This document shows, in pieces, positions 44,960-52,729 of a stretch of DNA of 64,000 nucleotides. Position numbers and translations under genes: made by a program. Source of the stretch: Actinomycetota bacterium. Its GTDB lineage: Bacteria > Actinomycetota > Thermoleophilia > Miltoncostaeales > Miltoncostaeaceae. The notes beneath the pieces are model-generated. The model ran no database searches. It was not told the DNA's origin and saw only the letters and a program-made list of their open reading frames with translations. The DNA lies in assembly GCA_020636905.1 (NCBI GenBank), contig JACJWX010000025.1:1-64000 (forward strand). Direction: 5' to 3'. Position 1 is the first letter of the stretch, and each line of letters starts with the position of its first letter.

Positions 44960-45362
44960 CTGGCCGGACGAGCCCGAGGCGATCGACGAGGCGGAGGTCG
45001 AGGCCCTCCACCAGGTCCACCTCGCGCAGCGCGCGTTCTCGGCCCTGGTCCCCCTGCCGGAACCGCACGCGAGCATCGCGGCGCTGGCGCTGGAGGCGGT
45101 GGTGCGATCGCTCGACGACGCCCGGGCACCCGATGATCCGACGCCCGGGATGATGAACGTGGCCGTTCTGGCGGCCGATCCGCTGGCGCGGGCGACCCTC
45201 GCCGACGCCGCCCCCTCGGCGCGTGAGGCGCTCGGAGCGCTCGATCGCGCCCTGGTGCAACTGTCCGCCGCCGAGCGGGAGGCCATCGGCACCCGGATCG
45301 CGGACGCCGTGCGCGCTGCCAACCGTCGCATCGCACTCGAACTGGGCGGCGATCGGGCATGA
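44952..45362 (+). CDS. Conserved-looking hypothetical helical protein, 136 aa
   Basis: Not recognised. ATG 44952 overlaps the kinase gene by eight bases with GAGG upstream. Acidic start MDDWPDEPEAIDEAEVEAL, then helices such as SIAALALEAVVRSLDDA and AREALGALDRALVQLSAAER. No signal peptide, membrane span or metal motif. Probably the last gene of the trx-phosphatase-kinase operon. Confidence 0.6.
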   Translation: MDDWPDEPEAIDEAEVEALHQVHLAQRAFSALVPLPEPHASIAALALEAVVRSLDDARAPDDPTPGMMNVAVLAADPLARATLADAAPSAREALGALDRALVQLSAAEREAIGTRIADAVRAANRRIALELGGDRA

Positions 45363-45421
45363 TGAACGTGCCAAATCGTCTGAGAACTTTCAGCGATCGT
45401 AAGGGAACTGTGAAGGCCCCC

Positions 45422-45447
45422 TCAAGTTTGCCGCCTGCGGTCGATGG
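45422..45447 (+). promoter_or_regulatory. Sigma-28-like promoter of the dehydrogenase-like gene
   Basis: TCAAGTTT (45422-45429), 10-base spacer, GTCGATGG (45440-45447): close to TAAAGTTT-N11-GCCGATAA, one base short in spacing. A 7-bp hairpin CCTGCGG/CCGCAGG (45434-45440 with 45452-45458) overlaps it. The gene starts at 45496 after GGAGAGGAG. Confidence 0.4.
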
Positions 45448-45495
45448 AGTCCCGCAGGCTGATTCCACGCGCCACGGAGAGGAGTACCTGCCGGA

Positions 45496-46560
45496 ATGAT
45501 GGTCACCGAACACGCGATCGGCTCCCACGAGCTGGTGGTGTGGGCAACGGACGAGGGCAGCGGACTGCACGCCGCCATCGCCGTGCACCGCGCGTATCCG
45601 GCGATCGCTCTCGGCCAGGTGACGTTCCGACCGGCTGGAGAGGACTCGTCCGAGGCGGTGCTCGAGGCCCTCGAACGCTCCCGGCGCCTGACCGACGCCG
45701 CGCGGACGCTCGAGGTGCCGGTGGCGGGAGCCTCGGTCGTGGTCTCGGGGGCCCCGGGACGCCCGGGCCATCGGCGGGCCATGGACGCGATCGGCCGCAT
45801 CATGACCCGCCTCGACCGCCAGATCTGGCTGATTCCAGGCCCGGGCTCGACGCCTGAGGATCTCTCCATCGTGGGGCGCCAGTGGGCGCTCGTAGCCGGT
45901 GCGCAACCGGCCGATCACCACCTGCCCCCCGCCGCCCGCGGCGCGGTGGCCTCTGCGCGGACGGCGTTGCGCCGGCAGACCGACGGCGGCTTCGCCGGCT
46001 CGTCGGTGCTGGTGCTGGGCGCCGGCCGTCTGGGCGAGGGCGTTGCCCGCATGCTGGCGGCGCAGGACGCGCGGGTGATGATCGCGGACCGCGACGACGT
46101 GGCTCGCGCGGCGTCCCTCGCAGACGAGGTGGACGGCGTGCTGGTCCAATGGACCGACGCTCTGACCACGTCGTGCGACGTGATGATGCCGTGCACCGCC
46201 AATCTGGCGCTCTCGGTCGAAGCGGTGGAGATGCTCCGCTGTTCGGTCCTGGTCGGTCCCGCCGACGGCCAGCTGGAGGACGAGGCCATCAGCAGCACGA
46301 TCGCCGCCCGCGGAATCGTGTGGGTGCCCGAGGTTCTCGCCGGCGCCGGCGCCCTCATGGCCGCCGCGCGTGAGATGGGCGTCGCCCACGTGCGGCAGGA
46401 CGTCGATTCGGACTCCGCCTACATCAGCCGGGTCACAGCCGAGATCCTGGACGCGGCCGAGAGCGACGGCATCGAACCGCGCGTGGTGCTCGAACAGCGC
46501 GGCCTCCAATCGCCCGGTTCGCCCGACGGCGGTCCTGGCGCGTCGGCGCAGGCGGCGTAG
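45496..46560 (+). CDS. Leu/Phe/Val dehydrogenase-like protein lacking catalytic residues
   Basis: 354 aa. Overall line-up with leucine dehydrogenase: HELVVWATDEGSGLHAAIAV at the N-terminus, Rossmann domain VLVLGAGRLGEGVARMLAAQ (about 171-190), DVMMPCTANLALSVEAVEML, and VGPADGQLEDEAI (usually GSANNQL). The catalytic block is replaced: the Lys of YKNAAAG aligns with Thr66, the Lys of GGGKAVI with Ser80 (VAGASVVV), and the Asp of AEDVG with a Pro in LIPGPGS. NAD binding seems possible but amino-acid deamination does not. Probably a sensor or scaffold. Preceded by a sigma-28-like promoter; AAA ATPase gene 78 bases downstream. Confidence 0.8.
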   Translation: MMVTEHAIGSHELVVWATDEGSGLHAAIAVHRAYPAIALGQVTFRPAGEDSSEAVLEALERSRRLTDAARTLEVPVAGASVVVSGAPGRPGHRRAMDAIGRIMTRLDRQIWLIPGPGSTPEDLSIVGRQWALVAGAQPADHHLPPAARGAVASARTALRRQTDGGFAGSSVLVLGAGRLGEGVARMLAAQDARVMIADRDDVARAASLADEVDGVLVQWTDALTTSCDVMMPCTANLALSVEAVEMLRCSVLVGPADGQLEDEAISSTIAARGIVWVPEVLAGAGALMAAAREMGVAHVRQDVDSDSAYISRVTAEILDAAESDGIEPRVVLEQRGLQSPGSPDGGPGASAQAA

Positions 46561-46638
46561 CGCCCGGCCCGGCGCGGAGCCGGAGCCCCTCGATCGCGTG
46601 CGTCGAACGGCGGCGGGCGACCGGACTAGACTCGGTCC

Positions 46639-48096
46639 ATGCCCCTGGATTCCTCGCTCGACCCGACGGACGCAGCCGAAGTGGAGGCGTTCCTCCGCGC
46701 ATTCCGGGTGCTGGCCGAGCGTGCGGCCACCCTTCCGCTCGAGCAGGACGAGCCGGTCTCGGAACTCGTCAGCGCGCGGCTGGGCCTGCCGGCCGCCGGC
46801 CTGACGTCGATCGGCATCGCGGTGGAGGAGGTCGACCGCCCCAACGCGCAGCTCGCGATCGACGAGCTGATGTCCGCGGACCCCGACGGTGAACTGCTGG
46901 GACTCAGTTCGGAGCTCGCGCACTACCCGTCCTTTTCACTGGCGGCGATCGTCACGGGGCGCTTCCTGGGACCGGCTGGAGCGACCCACCCGACCTTCGA
47001 GGACGTCCCGGTCGACGTCGACGCCACCCTGCGATGTGTCCGGGCCGGGATCTGGTTGGTCAGCGCCGACAGCGGGCCCGTGGCCATCGGCCTGGCGCCG
47101 GAGGTCTCACCGAATCTCGATGCCAGAGGGATGCGCCTGGAGGTCTTCGCCGCAACGCTGGACCTCGCCCAGGACGTGCTCACGCACCTGGTGGATCGCA
47201 TGCGCGACCTCAACGTGTACCGCGGCAAGGTGCTGTCGTTCAGTTTCGACGAGTACGGCGGGTTCGGTACGCGGTTCATGCAGCGCCCCACCACCGCCGT
47301 CGACGATCTGATCCTGCCGCCGGCGGACCTCGCGTCGATCCTGAGCCAGACGGTCGACGCCGGCCGGTGGGCCGACGAGCTCCGGGCCGCGGGGCAGCAT
47401 CTGCGCCGGGGCGTGCTGCTGTACGGACCGCCCGGCACCGGCAAGACGCACACGGTCGGGCACCTCATGGCGGCGATGCCCGATCGGACGGTCGTCGTGC
47501 TCCAGGGGCCGAGCGTCGGGGCGCTCGGGCAGGCGGCCGCCATGGTGCGCGGCCTGAGTCCGTCGATGCTGGTCATCGAGGACGTGGACCTCATCGCGAC
47601 CGCCAGGGGGATGTACGACGACGACTCGGCGAACCCGCTGTTGTTCCAGCTCCTCAATGAGATGGACGGCCTCGCTCCCACTGACGATGTCCTCTTCGTC
47701 CTGACGACGAACCGCTTCGAGGTGCTCGAGCCGGCGCTCACGGCCCGCCCGGGCCGGATCGACCACGCGGTCAAGATCGACCTCCCCGATGCCGAGGCCC
47801 GGCAGCGTCTGCTCGACCTCTACCTCAGCCCCGTGGAGCACCGCATCGTGGATGCCGGACCGGTGATCGCACACACCGAGGGCACCACCGCGTCGTTCAT
47901 GAAGGAACTCGTGCGGCGGGCCGTCCTGAACTCACTCGAGGCCGGGGACGGCGGGGTCGTCACCGACCCGCATCTGGCGTCGGCCACGTCAGACCTGCTC
48001 ACCGTCCGGGGCGCGCTCCTGGATGCCGCCTCGTTGGAGGGCGGATTCGACCCGGAGTGGGACGACGACTGGGACGTGGACGAGGACGACGACTGA
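46639..48096 (+). CDS. AAA-type ATPase with unique N-terminal domain
   Basis: 485 aa. Residues 1-230 are an unrecognised alpha/beta domain. AAA core: LLYGPPGTGKTHTVGHLMAA (Walker A, about 259-278), SPSMLVIEDVDLIAT (Walker B), VLFVLTTNRFEVLEPALTA (sensor 1), ARPGRIDHAVKIDLPD (arginine-finger region), helical lid to about 450, and an acidic tail DDDWDVDEDDD. Classic AAA of the Cdc48/Bcs1-like layout with a single ATPase domain. Starts six bases behind a TAGACT box (leaderless). Its last 277 bases overlap antisense with the P-type ATPase reading frame. Confidence 0.88.
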   Translation: MPLDSSLDPTDAAEVEAFLRAFRVLAERAATLPLEQDEPVSELVSARLGLPAAGLTSIGIAVEEVDRPNAQLAIDELMSADPDGELLGLSSELAHYPSFSLAAIVTGRFLGPAGATHPTFEDVPVDVDATLRCVRAGIWLVSADSGPVAIGLAPEVSPNLDARGMRLEVFAATLDLAQDVLTHLVDRMRDLNVYRGKVLSFSFDEYGGFGTRFMQRPTTAVDDLILPPADLASILSQTVDAGRWADELRAAGQHLRRGVLLYGPPGTGKTHTVGHLMAAMPDRTVVVLQGPSVGALGQAAAMVRGLSPSMLVIEDVDLIATARGMYDDDSANPLLFQLLNEMDGLAPTDDVLFVLTTNRFEVLEPALTARPGRIDHAVKIDLPDAEARQRLLDLYLSPVEHRIVDAGPVIAHTEGTTASFMKELVRRAVLNSLEAGDGGVVTDPHLASATSDLLTVRGALLDAASLEGGFDPEWDDDWDVDEDDD

Positions 48097-50813
48097 TCCC
48101 GGCGGCGGGCCAGGTACTTGGCCAACTCGACGGCCCAGAGCACCGTCGATGCCATGACCGCCGTGATCGACCACTCCCCCGCACTCAACGCCGCGGTGCC
48201 GAAGGCGTGCTGGAGCAGCGGCACGTGGACCACGGCCACCTGGAGCGCCGCGCCCAGGGCCACCGCCGCCCACAACCAGCGGTTGGCGGTCGACCGCCGG
48301 AACGCGCTCCGCGTGTGCGAACGGGAACTGAACGCGTTGACGAGTTGGGCCAGCACGAGCGTGGTGAACCCCGCGGTTCTGGCCACCTCCAGTGACGCGG
48401 ATCCCTCGATGAGCCCGCCCGGCAGCAGCAGGTCGATGGTGAGCAGCGTGGCCACGGCCATCACGATGCCGACCAGCGCCATCCGGCCCCACATCGCGCG
48501 GTCGATGATGCGGTCGTCGCGGCGCCGGGGCCGTCGCGCCATCACGTCGTCGGTCTCCGGGTCGACGCCCATCGCCAGCGCGGGCCCCGAATCGGTCACC
48601 AGATTGATCCAGAGGATCTGGGTGGCCAGCAGCGGGAGCACCACCGACCCCGGGCCGCCCGCGTCGCGCAATCCGATGACCCCGGCAAGGGTCACGCCCA
48701 GGAAGACGGTCAGGACCTCGCCCAGGTTCGAGGACAGCAGATAGCGGAGGAACTTGGCGATGTTGTCGAAGATCCGCCGGCCGCGGCGAATGGCCGACAC
48801 GATGGTGGCGTAGTTGTCGTCCCCCAGAATCATCCGCCCCGCGCCCTTGGTCACCTCGGTCCCCGACATGCCCATGGCCACCCCGATGTCCGCCGCCTTG
48901 AGGGCCGGTGCGTCGTTGACACCGTCGCCGGTCATCGCGACGACGTGGCCCGCGGCCTGCAGCGCGTCGACGATCCGCAGCTTGTGCTCGGGTGCCACGC
49001 GGGCGAAGACCGAGATCCGCCCGACCGCTTCGGCCAGTTCTCGATCGTCCATGGCGTCGACCTCCCGGCCGGTGACCACCCCCTCCGGCTCATCGATGAT
49101 TCCGAGGTCCACGGCGATGCGGTGCGCGGTGCGGGGGTGGTCGCCCGTGATCAGCACCGTCCGAACCCCGGCGCGGCGCGCTTCGGCGATGGCCGGGGCG
49201 GCCTCCGGGCGCGGCGGATCGATGATGCCCACCACGCCGAGCCACGTGAGCCCGGTCTCATGCATTGGCGCGGCCTCTGATGGGGCCTCGTCGCCGCCGA
49301 CGGCGCGCCACGCGACGCCCAGCGTGCGGTAGCCCCGGCCCGACAGATCGACGATCTCGGCGTGGATGCGTTCACGAGCGGAAACGTCCAGCGGGACGAT
49401 GTCGCCGCCGATCAGCCGCGATGCGCAGCGCTCGAGCAGCACGTCGGGGGCGCCTTTGCTGGCCATGACCCGCCGGCCGTCGGGTCCCCCGCGTCCGACC
49501 ACCGACATCATCCTGCGTTCCGAGGTGAACGGCAGCTCGACCTCCCGCGCGAACGCGGTGGACGTCTCGCCCGCGTGCAGCGTGTGATGGGCCACCAGGA
49601 GCGCCGCCTCGGTCGGATCCCCCTGGACCTCCCAGGTTCCGTCGGGCTGTGTACGGAGCGCGGCGTTCGTGCACCACGCCGCAGCCCTGAGCAGCGTGGT
49701 GGCCTCATCCCGGGCGCGGGCCGGCGGATCGCCACCGGAGTCCGTCAGCGCGAGCCTTCCTGAGGCGGTGGCGACGACCTGCACCGTCATCTCGTTCCGG
49801 GTCAGTGTTCCGGTCTTGTCAGAGCAGATCACCGATGCCGCACCGAGGGTTCCCACCGAGTGCAGATCCTTCATCACGGCGTTGTGTCGGGCGAGTTCGA
49901 GCACGCCGATGGCCAGCACCAGCGACAGGACGGCGGGAAGCCCCTCGGGGACCGCGGCGACCGCGAGCGACACGCCCATCAACAGGACGTCGACCCAGGC
50001 TCCGAGGGTCTCCGGCCGACTCACCAGGGCGAGCGTGGCCATGGTCACCAGCGCGACCGCACCCACGAGGGCGCCGAGCGCGCGCGACACGCGCGCGACC
50101 TCGCGCTCCAGCGGCGACACCTCAACGGCGGTCCGTTCGAGCATCTCCGCGATGGCACCCATCTCGGTTCGCATGCCGGTCGCCGTGACCACCGCGCGCC
50201 CGCGGCCCTGTACGACATCGGTTCCCCGGAACACCATGTTGCGGCGGTCACCGAGGCCGGGGTCGCCGGTCAACGCGGCGACCATCTTCGCGACCGCGCC
50301 CGATTCACCCGTGAGCGAGGCCTCCCGGGTCATGAGCCCCGTCGTTTCGAGCAGGCGCGCGTCGGCGCCCACCCGGTCCCCTTCGGTGAGCACGAGGATG
50401 TCCCCCGGCACCAGATCACGTGCGGGGATCGCCCGGATCTCACCGTCACGATTGACGGTGCTGCGGGTCCGGGTGAAGACGGCCAGCGCCGCCACCGCGG
50501 TATCGGCTCGGTGCTCCTGCACCAGGCCGATGAACGCGTTGGCCAGGACGATGCCCGTGATGACCACGGCGTCCACCGGGACCCCGGAGGCGCCGTCAAC
50601 CCACCACGCGCCCACCGCGACGACGATCGCCGCCAGCAGCAACCCCACCAGCGGGTCGCCGAACTGCGACGCCAGGCGCCGCCACATCGCCCGCCGCGGC
50701 TTCTCCCGCAGCTCGTTGGGGCCGATCCGGACCAGGCGGGCCATGGCCTCGGCGGTCGTCAATCCGTCAGCGGGACCAACGCCGAGCCCGGCGGCGACCA
50801 CGTCGGCCTCCAT
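47820..50813 (-). CDS. P-type cation-transporting ATPase (P2/Ca2+-type)
   Basis: 997 aa from ATG 50813 (upstream in-frame GTG also possible). N-terminal cation-ATPase domain (LTTAEAMARLVRIGPNELRE), actuator TGES (EASLTGESGAVAK), M4 motif AAVPEGLPAVLSLVLAIGVL, phosphorylation site CSDKTGTLTRNEM, ATP site MASKGAPDVLLERC, hinge AMTGDGVNDAPALKAADIGV, C-terminal six-span region. PEGLP fits Ca2+/Mn2+ or Na+/K+ P2 pumps; the ion is not decided. The last ~95 residues are Ser-rich, antisense to the AAA gene, and look unlike a family tail; the real end may be near 48100. Follows the Ddn-like gene in a stress-type cluster. Confidence 0.9.
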   Translation of the reverse strand: MEADVVAAGLGVGPADGLTTAEAMARLVRIGPNELREKPRRAMWRRLASQFGDPLVGLLLAAIVVAVGAWWVDGASGVPVDAVVITGIVLANAFIGLVQEHRADTAVAALAVFTRTRSTVNRDGEIRAIPARDLVPGDILVLTEGDRVGADARLLETTGLMTREASLTGESGAVAKMVAALTGDPGLGDRRNMVFRGTDVVQGRGRAVVTATGMRTEMGAIAEMLERTAVEVSPLEREVARVSRALGALVGAVALVTMATLALVSRPETLGAWVDVLLMGVSLAVAAVPEGLPAVLSLVLAIGVLELARHNAVMKDLHSVGTLGAASVICSDKTGTLTRNEMTVQVVATASGRLALTDSGGDPPARARDEATTLLRAAAWCTNAALRTQPDGTWEVQGDPTEAALLVAHHTLHAGETSTAFAREVELPFTSERRMMSVVGRGGPDGRRVMASKGAPDVLLERCASRLIGGDIVPLDVSARERIHAEIVDLSGRGYRTLGVAWRAVGGDEAPSEAAPMHETGLTWLGVVGIIDPPRPEAAPAIAEARRAGVRTVLITGDHPRTAHRIAVDLGIIDEPEGVVTGREVDAMDDRELAEAVGRISVFARVAPEHKLRIVDALQAAGHVVAMTGDGVNDAPALKAADIGVAMGMSGTEVTKGAGRMILGDDNYATIVSAIRRGRRIFDNIAKFLRYLLSSNLGEVLTVFLGVTLAGVIGLRDAGGPGSVVLPLLATQILWINLVTDSGPALAMGVDPETDDVMARRPRRRDDRIIDRAMWGRMALVGIVMAVATLLTIDLLLPGGLIEGSASLEVARTAGFTTLVLAQLVNAFSSRSHTRSAFRRSTANRWLWAAVALGAALQVAVVHVPLLQHAFGTAALSAGEWSITAVMASTVLWAVELAKYLARRRDQSSSSSTSQSSSHSGSNPPSNEAASRSAPRTVSRSDVADARCGSVTTPPSPASSEFRTARRTSSFMNDAVVPSVCAITGPASTMRCSTGLR

Positions 50814-50898
50814 GCGGTACGGGGCATCGACCGTCAGCGCGGCCGGATGGGGCGGCGACGATGTTCGTGAACGTGTCCCCGCACCGTCCACGGGGCGA

Positions 50899-51399
50899 TC
50901 AGGGATGGGGGTCGCTGCTGATCCGGAACACCGGGATGGCCGGAGCGACGGTCTCGAACGCCTCCACGGGCGCGTCCGGGCTGATGCGAATGTGTGGGCG
51001 CCCGCCCGGCACCTTCCTGAGGTAGTCCCTGATGATCGCGGCGCGGATCTCGACGGGGACCTCCGTGAGGATGACATCCCGGCAGCGGCCGTGGCAGAGC
51101 CGGGCCCGCCCGCCGTTCGCGCGGACATTGCGCACCCAGTTGCACTCCTCGCCGAGCATCGAGACGAGGAACCGGCCGCCGCCGTGCTCGACCGATCCGA
51201 GCGGGAACCGCCTGGTCCGCCCCGAGCGGCGGCCCCGCACTTCGAGGGTCACCCAGCGCCGTGGCACCAATCCCCGCCCGAAGACCCACGCCCAGAACCG
51301 CGCGTAGCGCCGAGCGGTGGCATTCGCCCGTCCGCCCGGGTACATCCGGCGGAGTCGCTCGGCGCCCCTGCTCGAGTTGCCGTAGAGCCGCACTCCCAT
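50899..51399 (-). CDS. Deazaflavin (F420)-dependent nitroreductase-family protein (Ddn-like)
   Basis: 166 aa from ATG 51399. Split-barrel fold signs: RYARFWAWVFGRGLVPRRWV, TLEVRGRRSGRTRRFPLG, FLVSMLGEECNWVRNVRANG (WVRNVRANGG is the family F420-binding hallmark), then ARLCHGRCRDVILTEVP. Quinone or nitro-compound reduction with F420H2 by family. Lies 22 bases after the phosphoribosyltransferase-hydrolase gene on the same strand. Confidence 0.88.
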   Translation of the reverse strand: MGVRLYGNSSRGAERLRRMYPGGRANATARRYARFWAWVFGRGLVPRRWVTLEVRGRRSGRTRRFPLGSVEHGGGRFLVSMLGEECNWVRNVRANGGRARLCHGRCRDVILTEVPVEIRAAIIRDYLRKVPGGRPHIRISPDAPVEAFETVAPAIPVFRISSDPHP

Positions 51400-51421
51400 C
51401 ACCTCGCTGTCGGGATGGTCG

Positions 51422-52729
51422 TCATGGGGAGACCGGTGCCCTGCCGCCCACGTACCGCACGAACCAGTCCGCGGCCAGGTGGCCCACCTGCTCGAGCGTT
51501 CCGGGTTCCTCGAAGAGATGGGTTGCGCCCTCGACGACGACGACCTCGTGCGGGCAGCGCAGTTCGGCGGCCGCCTGCCGATTGAGGGCCAGTACCTGGA
51601 CATCCCTCCCTCCGACGACCAGCAGGGTGGGCGCGACCACGTCGCCAAGCACCGGCGCGGCCAGGTCCGGACGGCCCCCGCGCGAAACCACGGCCGCGAC
51701 GCGGTCGCCCAGGAGGGCGGCGGCGCGCAGGGCCGCGGCGGCGCCCGTGGAGGCGCCGAAGTACCCCACCGAGAACGCCGCGAGGCGCGGGTCCGACGCC
51801 GCCCAGCGCGTGGCCTCCACGAGTCGGGCGGCGAGCAGGTCGATGTCGAACACCAGGTCCCGCCGTCCCTCCTCGCGTTCGTCGAGCAGGTCGAAGAGCA
51901 GCGTCGCCAATCCCGCCGCCTGGAGTGTGGCGGCGACCGCACGGTTGCGCGGGCTCCGATGGCTGCTGCCGCTGCCATGGGCGAACAGCACCAGCCCGGT
52001 TGCGCCCGGTGGGACCGTGAGTTCGCCCGCCAGGACCAGGCCGTCGAGGTGCAGCGCCACCGCCTCCCCCTGCACGACCGACTGCGCTTCGGAGGCCGCG
52101 AGCAGGCGACAGACCTCGTCGTCCCCCACCTGGCCGAAGTCCCTGAACCACGTACCGACCGAGAAGAACGGCTCGGGCGTCCGGAGGCAGACGAGCCGGT
52201 CGACGCCCTTTCGCAGGGCGTGACAGGCCTCCCACGAACCCACGGGCACCGCGACGATCAGGCGCCCCACGCCGCGCTGGCGCACAGCCTCGACGGCCGC
52301 CGCCATCGTCGACCCCGTGGCCAGGCCGTCGTCGACGAGCACGACGGTGCGTCCACCGAGCGCGAGGGCGGGGCGGTCACCGCGGTACCGTCGCTCGCGT
52401 CGGTGGAGTTCCGCGAGTTCGCGCTGTACCACGGCTTCGAGGTCGCGCCGGCCCACCCGCAACGAGTCGACGACGTCGTCGTTCACCACGATCGCGCCCC
52501 CGGAGGCGATCGCGCCCATCGCCAGCTCCTCATGGCCCGGCATCCCGAGCTTGCGCACGACGAGCACATCGAGCGGCGCGCCCAGGGCACGGGCGACCTG
52601 CGACGCCACCGGCACTCCGCCGCGTGGCAGCGCGAGGACGACGACGTCCTCGCCGCGCAGCCCCTCGAGCGCCTGCGCGAGCGCGCGCCCCGCTTCGTCA
52701 CGGTCTTGGAACACGTCGGTCTGATTCAT
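51422..52729 (-). CDS. Phosphoribosyltransferase fused to dienelactone-hydrolase-like alpha/beta hydrolase
   Basis: 435 aa. Residues 1-215: type I PRTase (VVVLALPRGGVPVASQVARA; PRPP loop TVVLVDDGLATGSTMAAAVE; DRLVCLRTPEPFFSVGTWF). Residues 220-430: alpha/beta hydrolase (LVLFAHGSGSSHRSPRNRAV; nucleophile region GYFGASTGAAAALRA; Asp in VVGGRDVQVL; His in VEGATHLFEEP). The same fusion is known in mycobacteria in the dormancy regulon. Substrate unknown. Start overlaps the stop of the HAD-ATPase gene by four bases. Confidence 0.92.
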   Translation of the reverse strand: MNQTDVFQDRDEAGRALAQALEGLRGEDVVVLALPRGGVPVASQVARALGAPLDVLVVRKLGMPGHEELAMGAIASGGAIVVNDDVVDSLRVGRRDLEAVVQRELAELHRRERRYRGDRPALALGGRTVVLVDDGLATGSTMAAAVEAVRQRGVGRLIVAVPVGSWEACHALRKGVDRLVCLRTPEPFFSVGTWFRDFGQVGDDEVCRLLAASEAQSVVQGEAVALHLDGLVLAGELTVPPGATGLVLFAHGSGSSHRSPRNRAVAATLQAAGLATLLFDLLDEREEGRRDLVFDIDLLAARLVEATRWAASDPRLAAFSVGYFGASTGAAAALRAAALLGDRVAAVVSRGGRPDLAAPVLGDVVAPTLLVVGGRDVQVLALNRQAAAELRCPHEVVVVEGATHLFEEPGTLEQVGHLAADWFVRYVGGRAPVSP

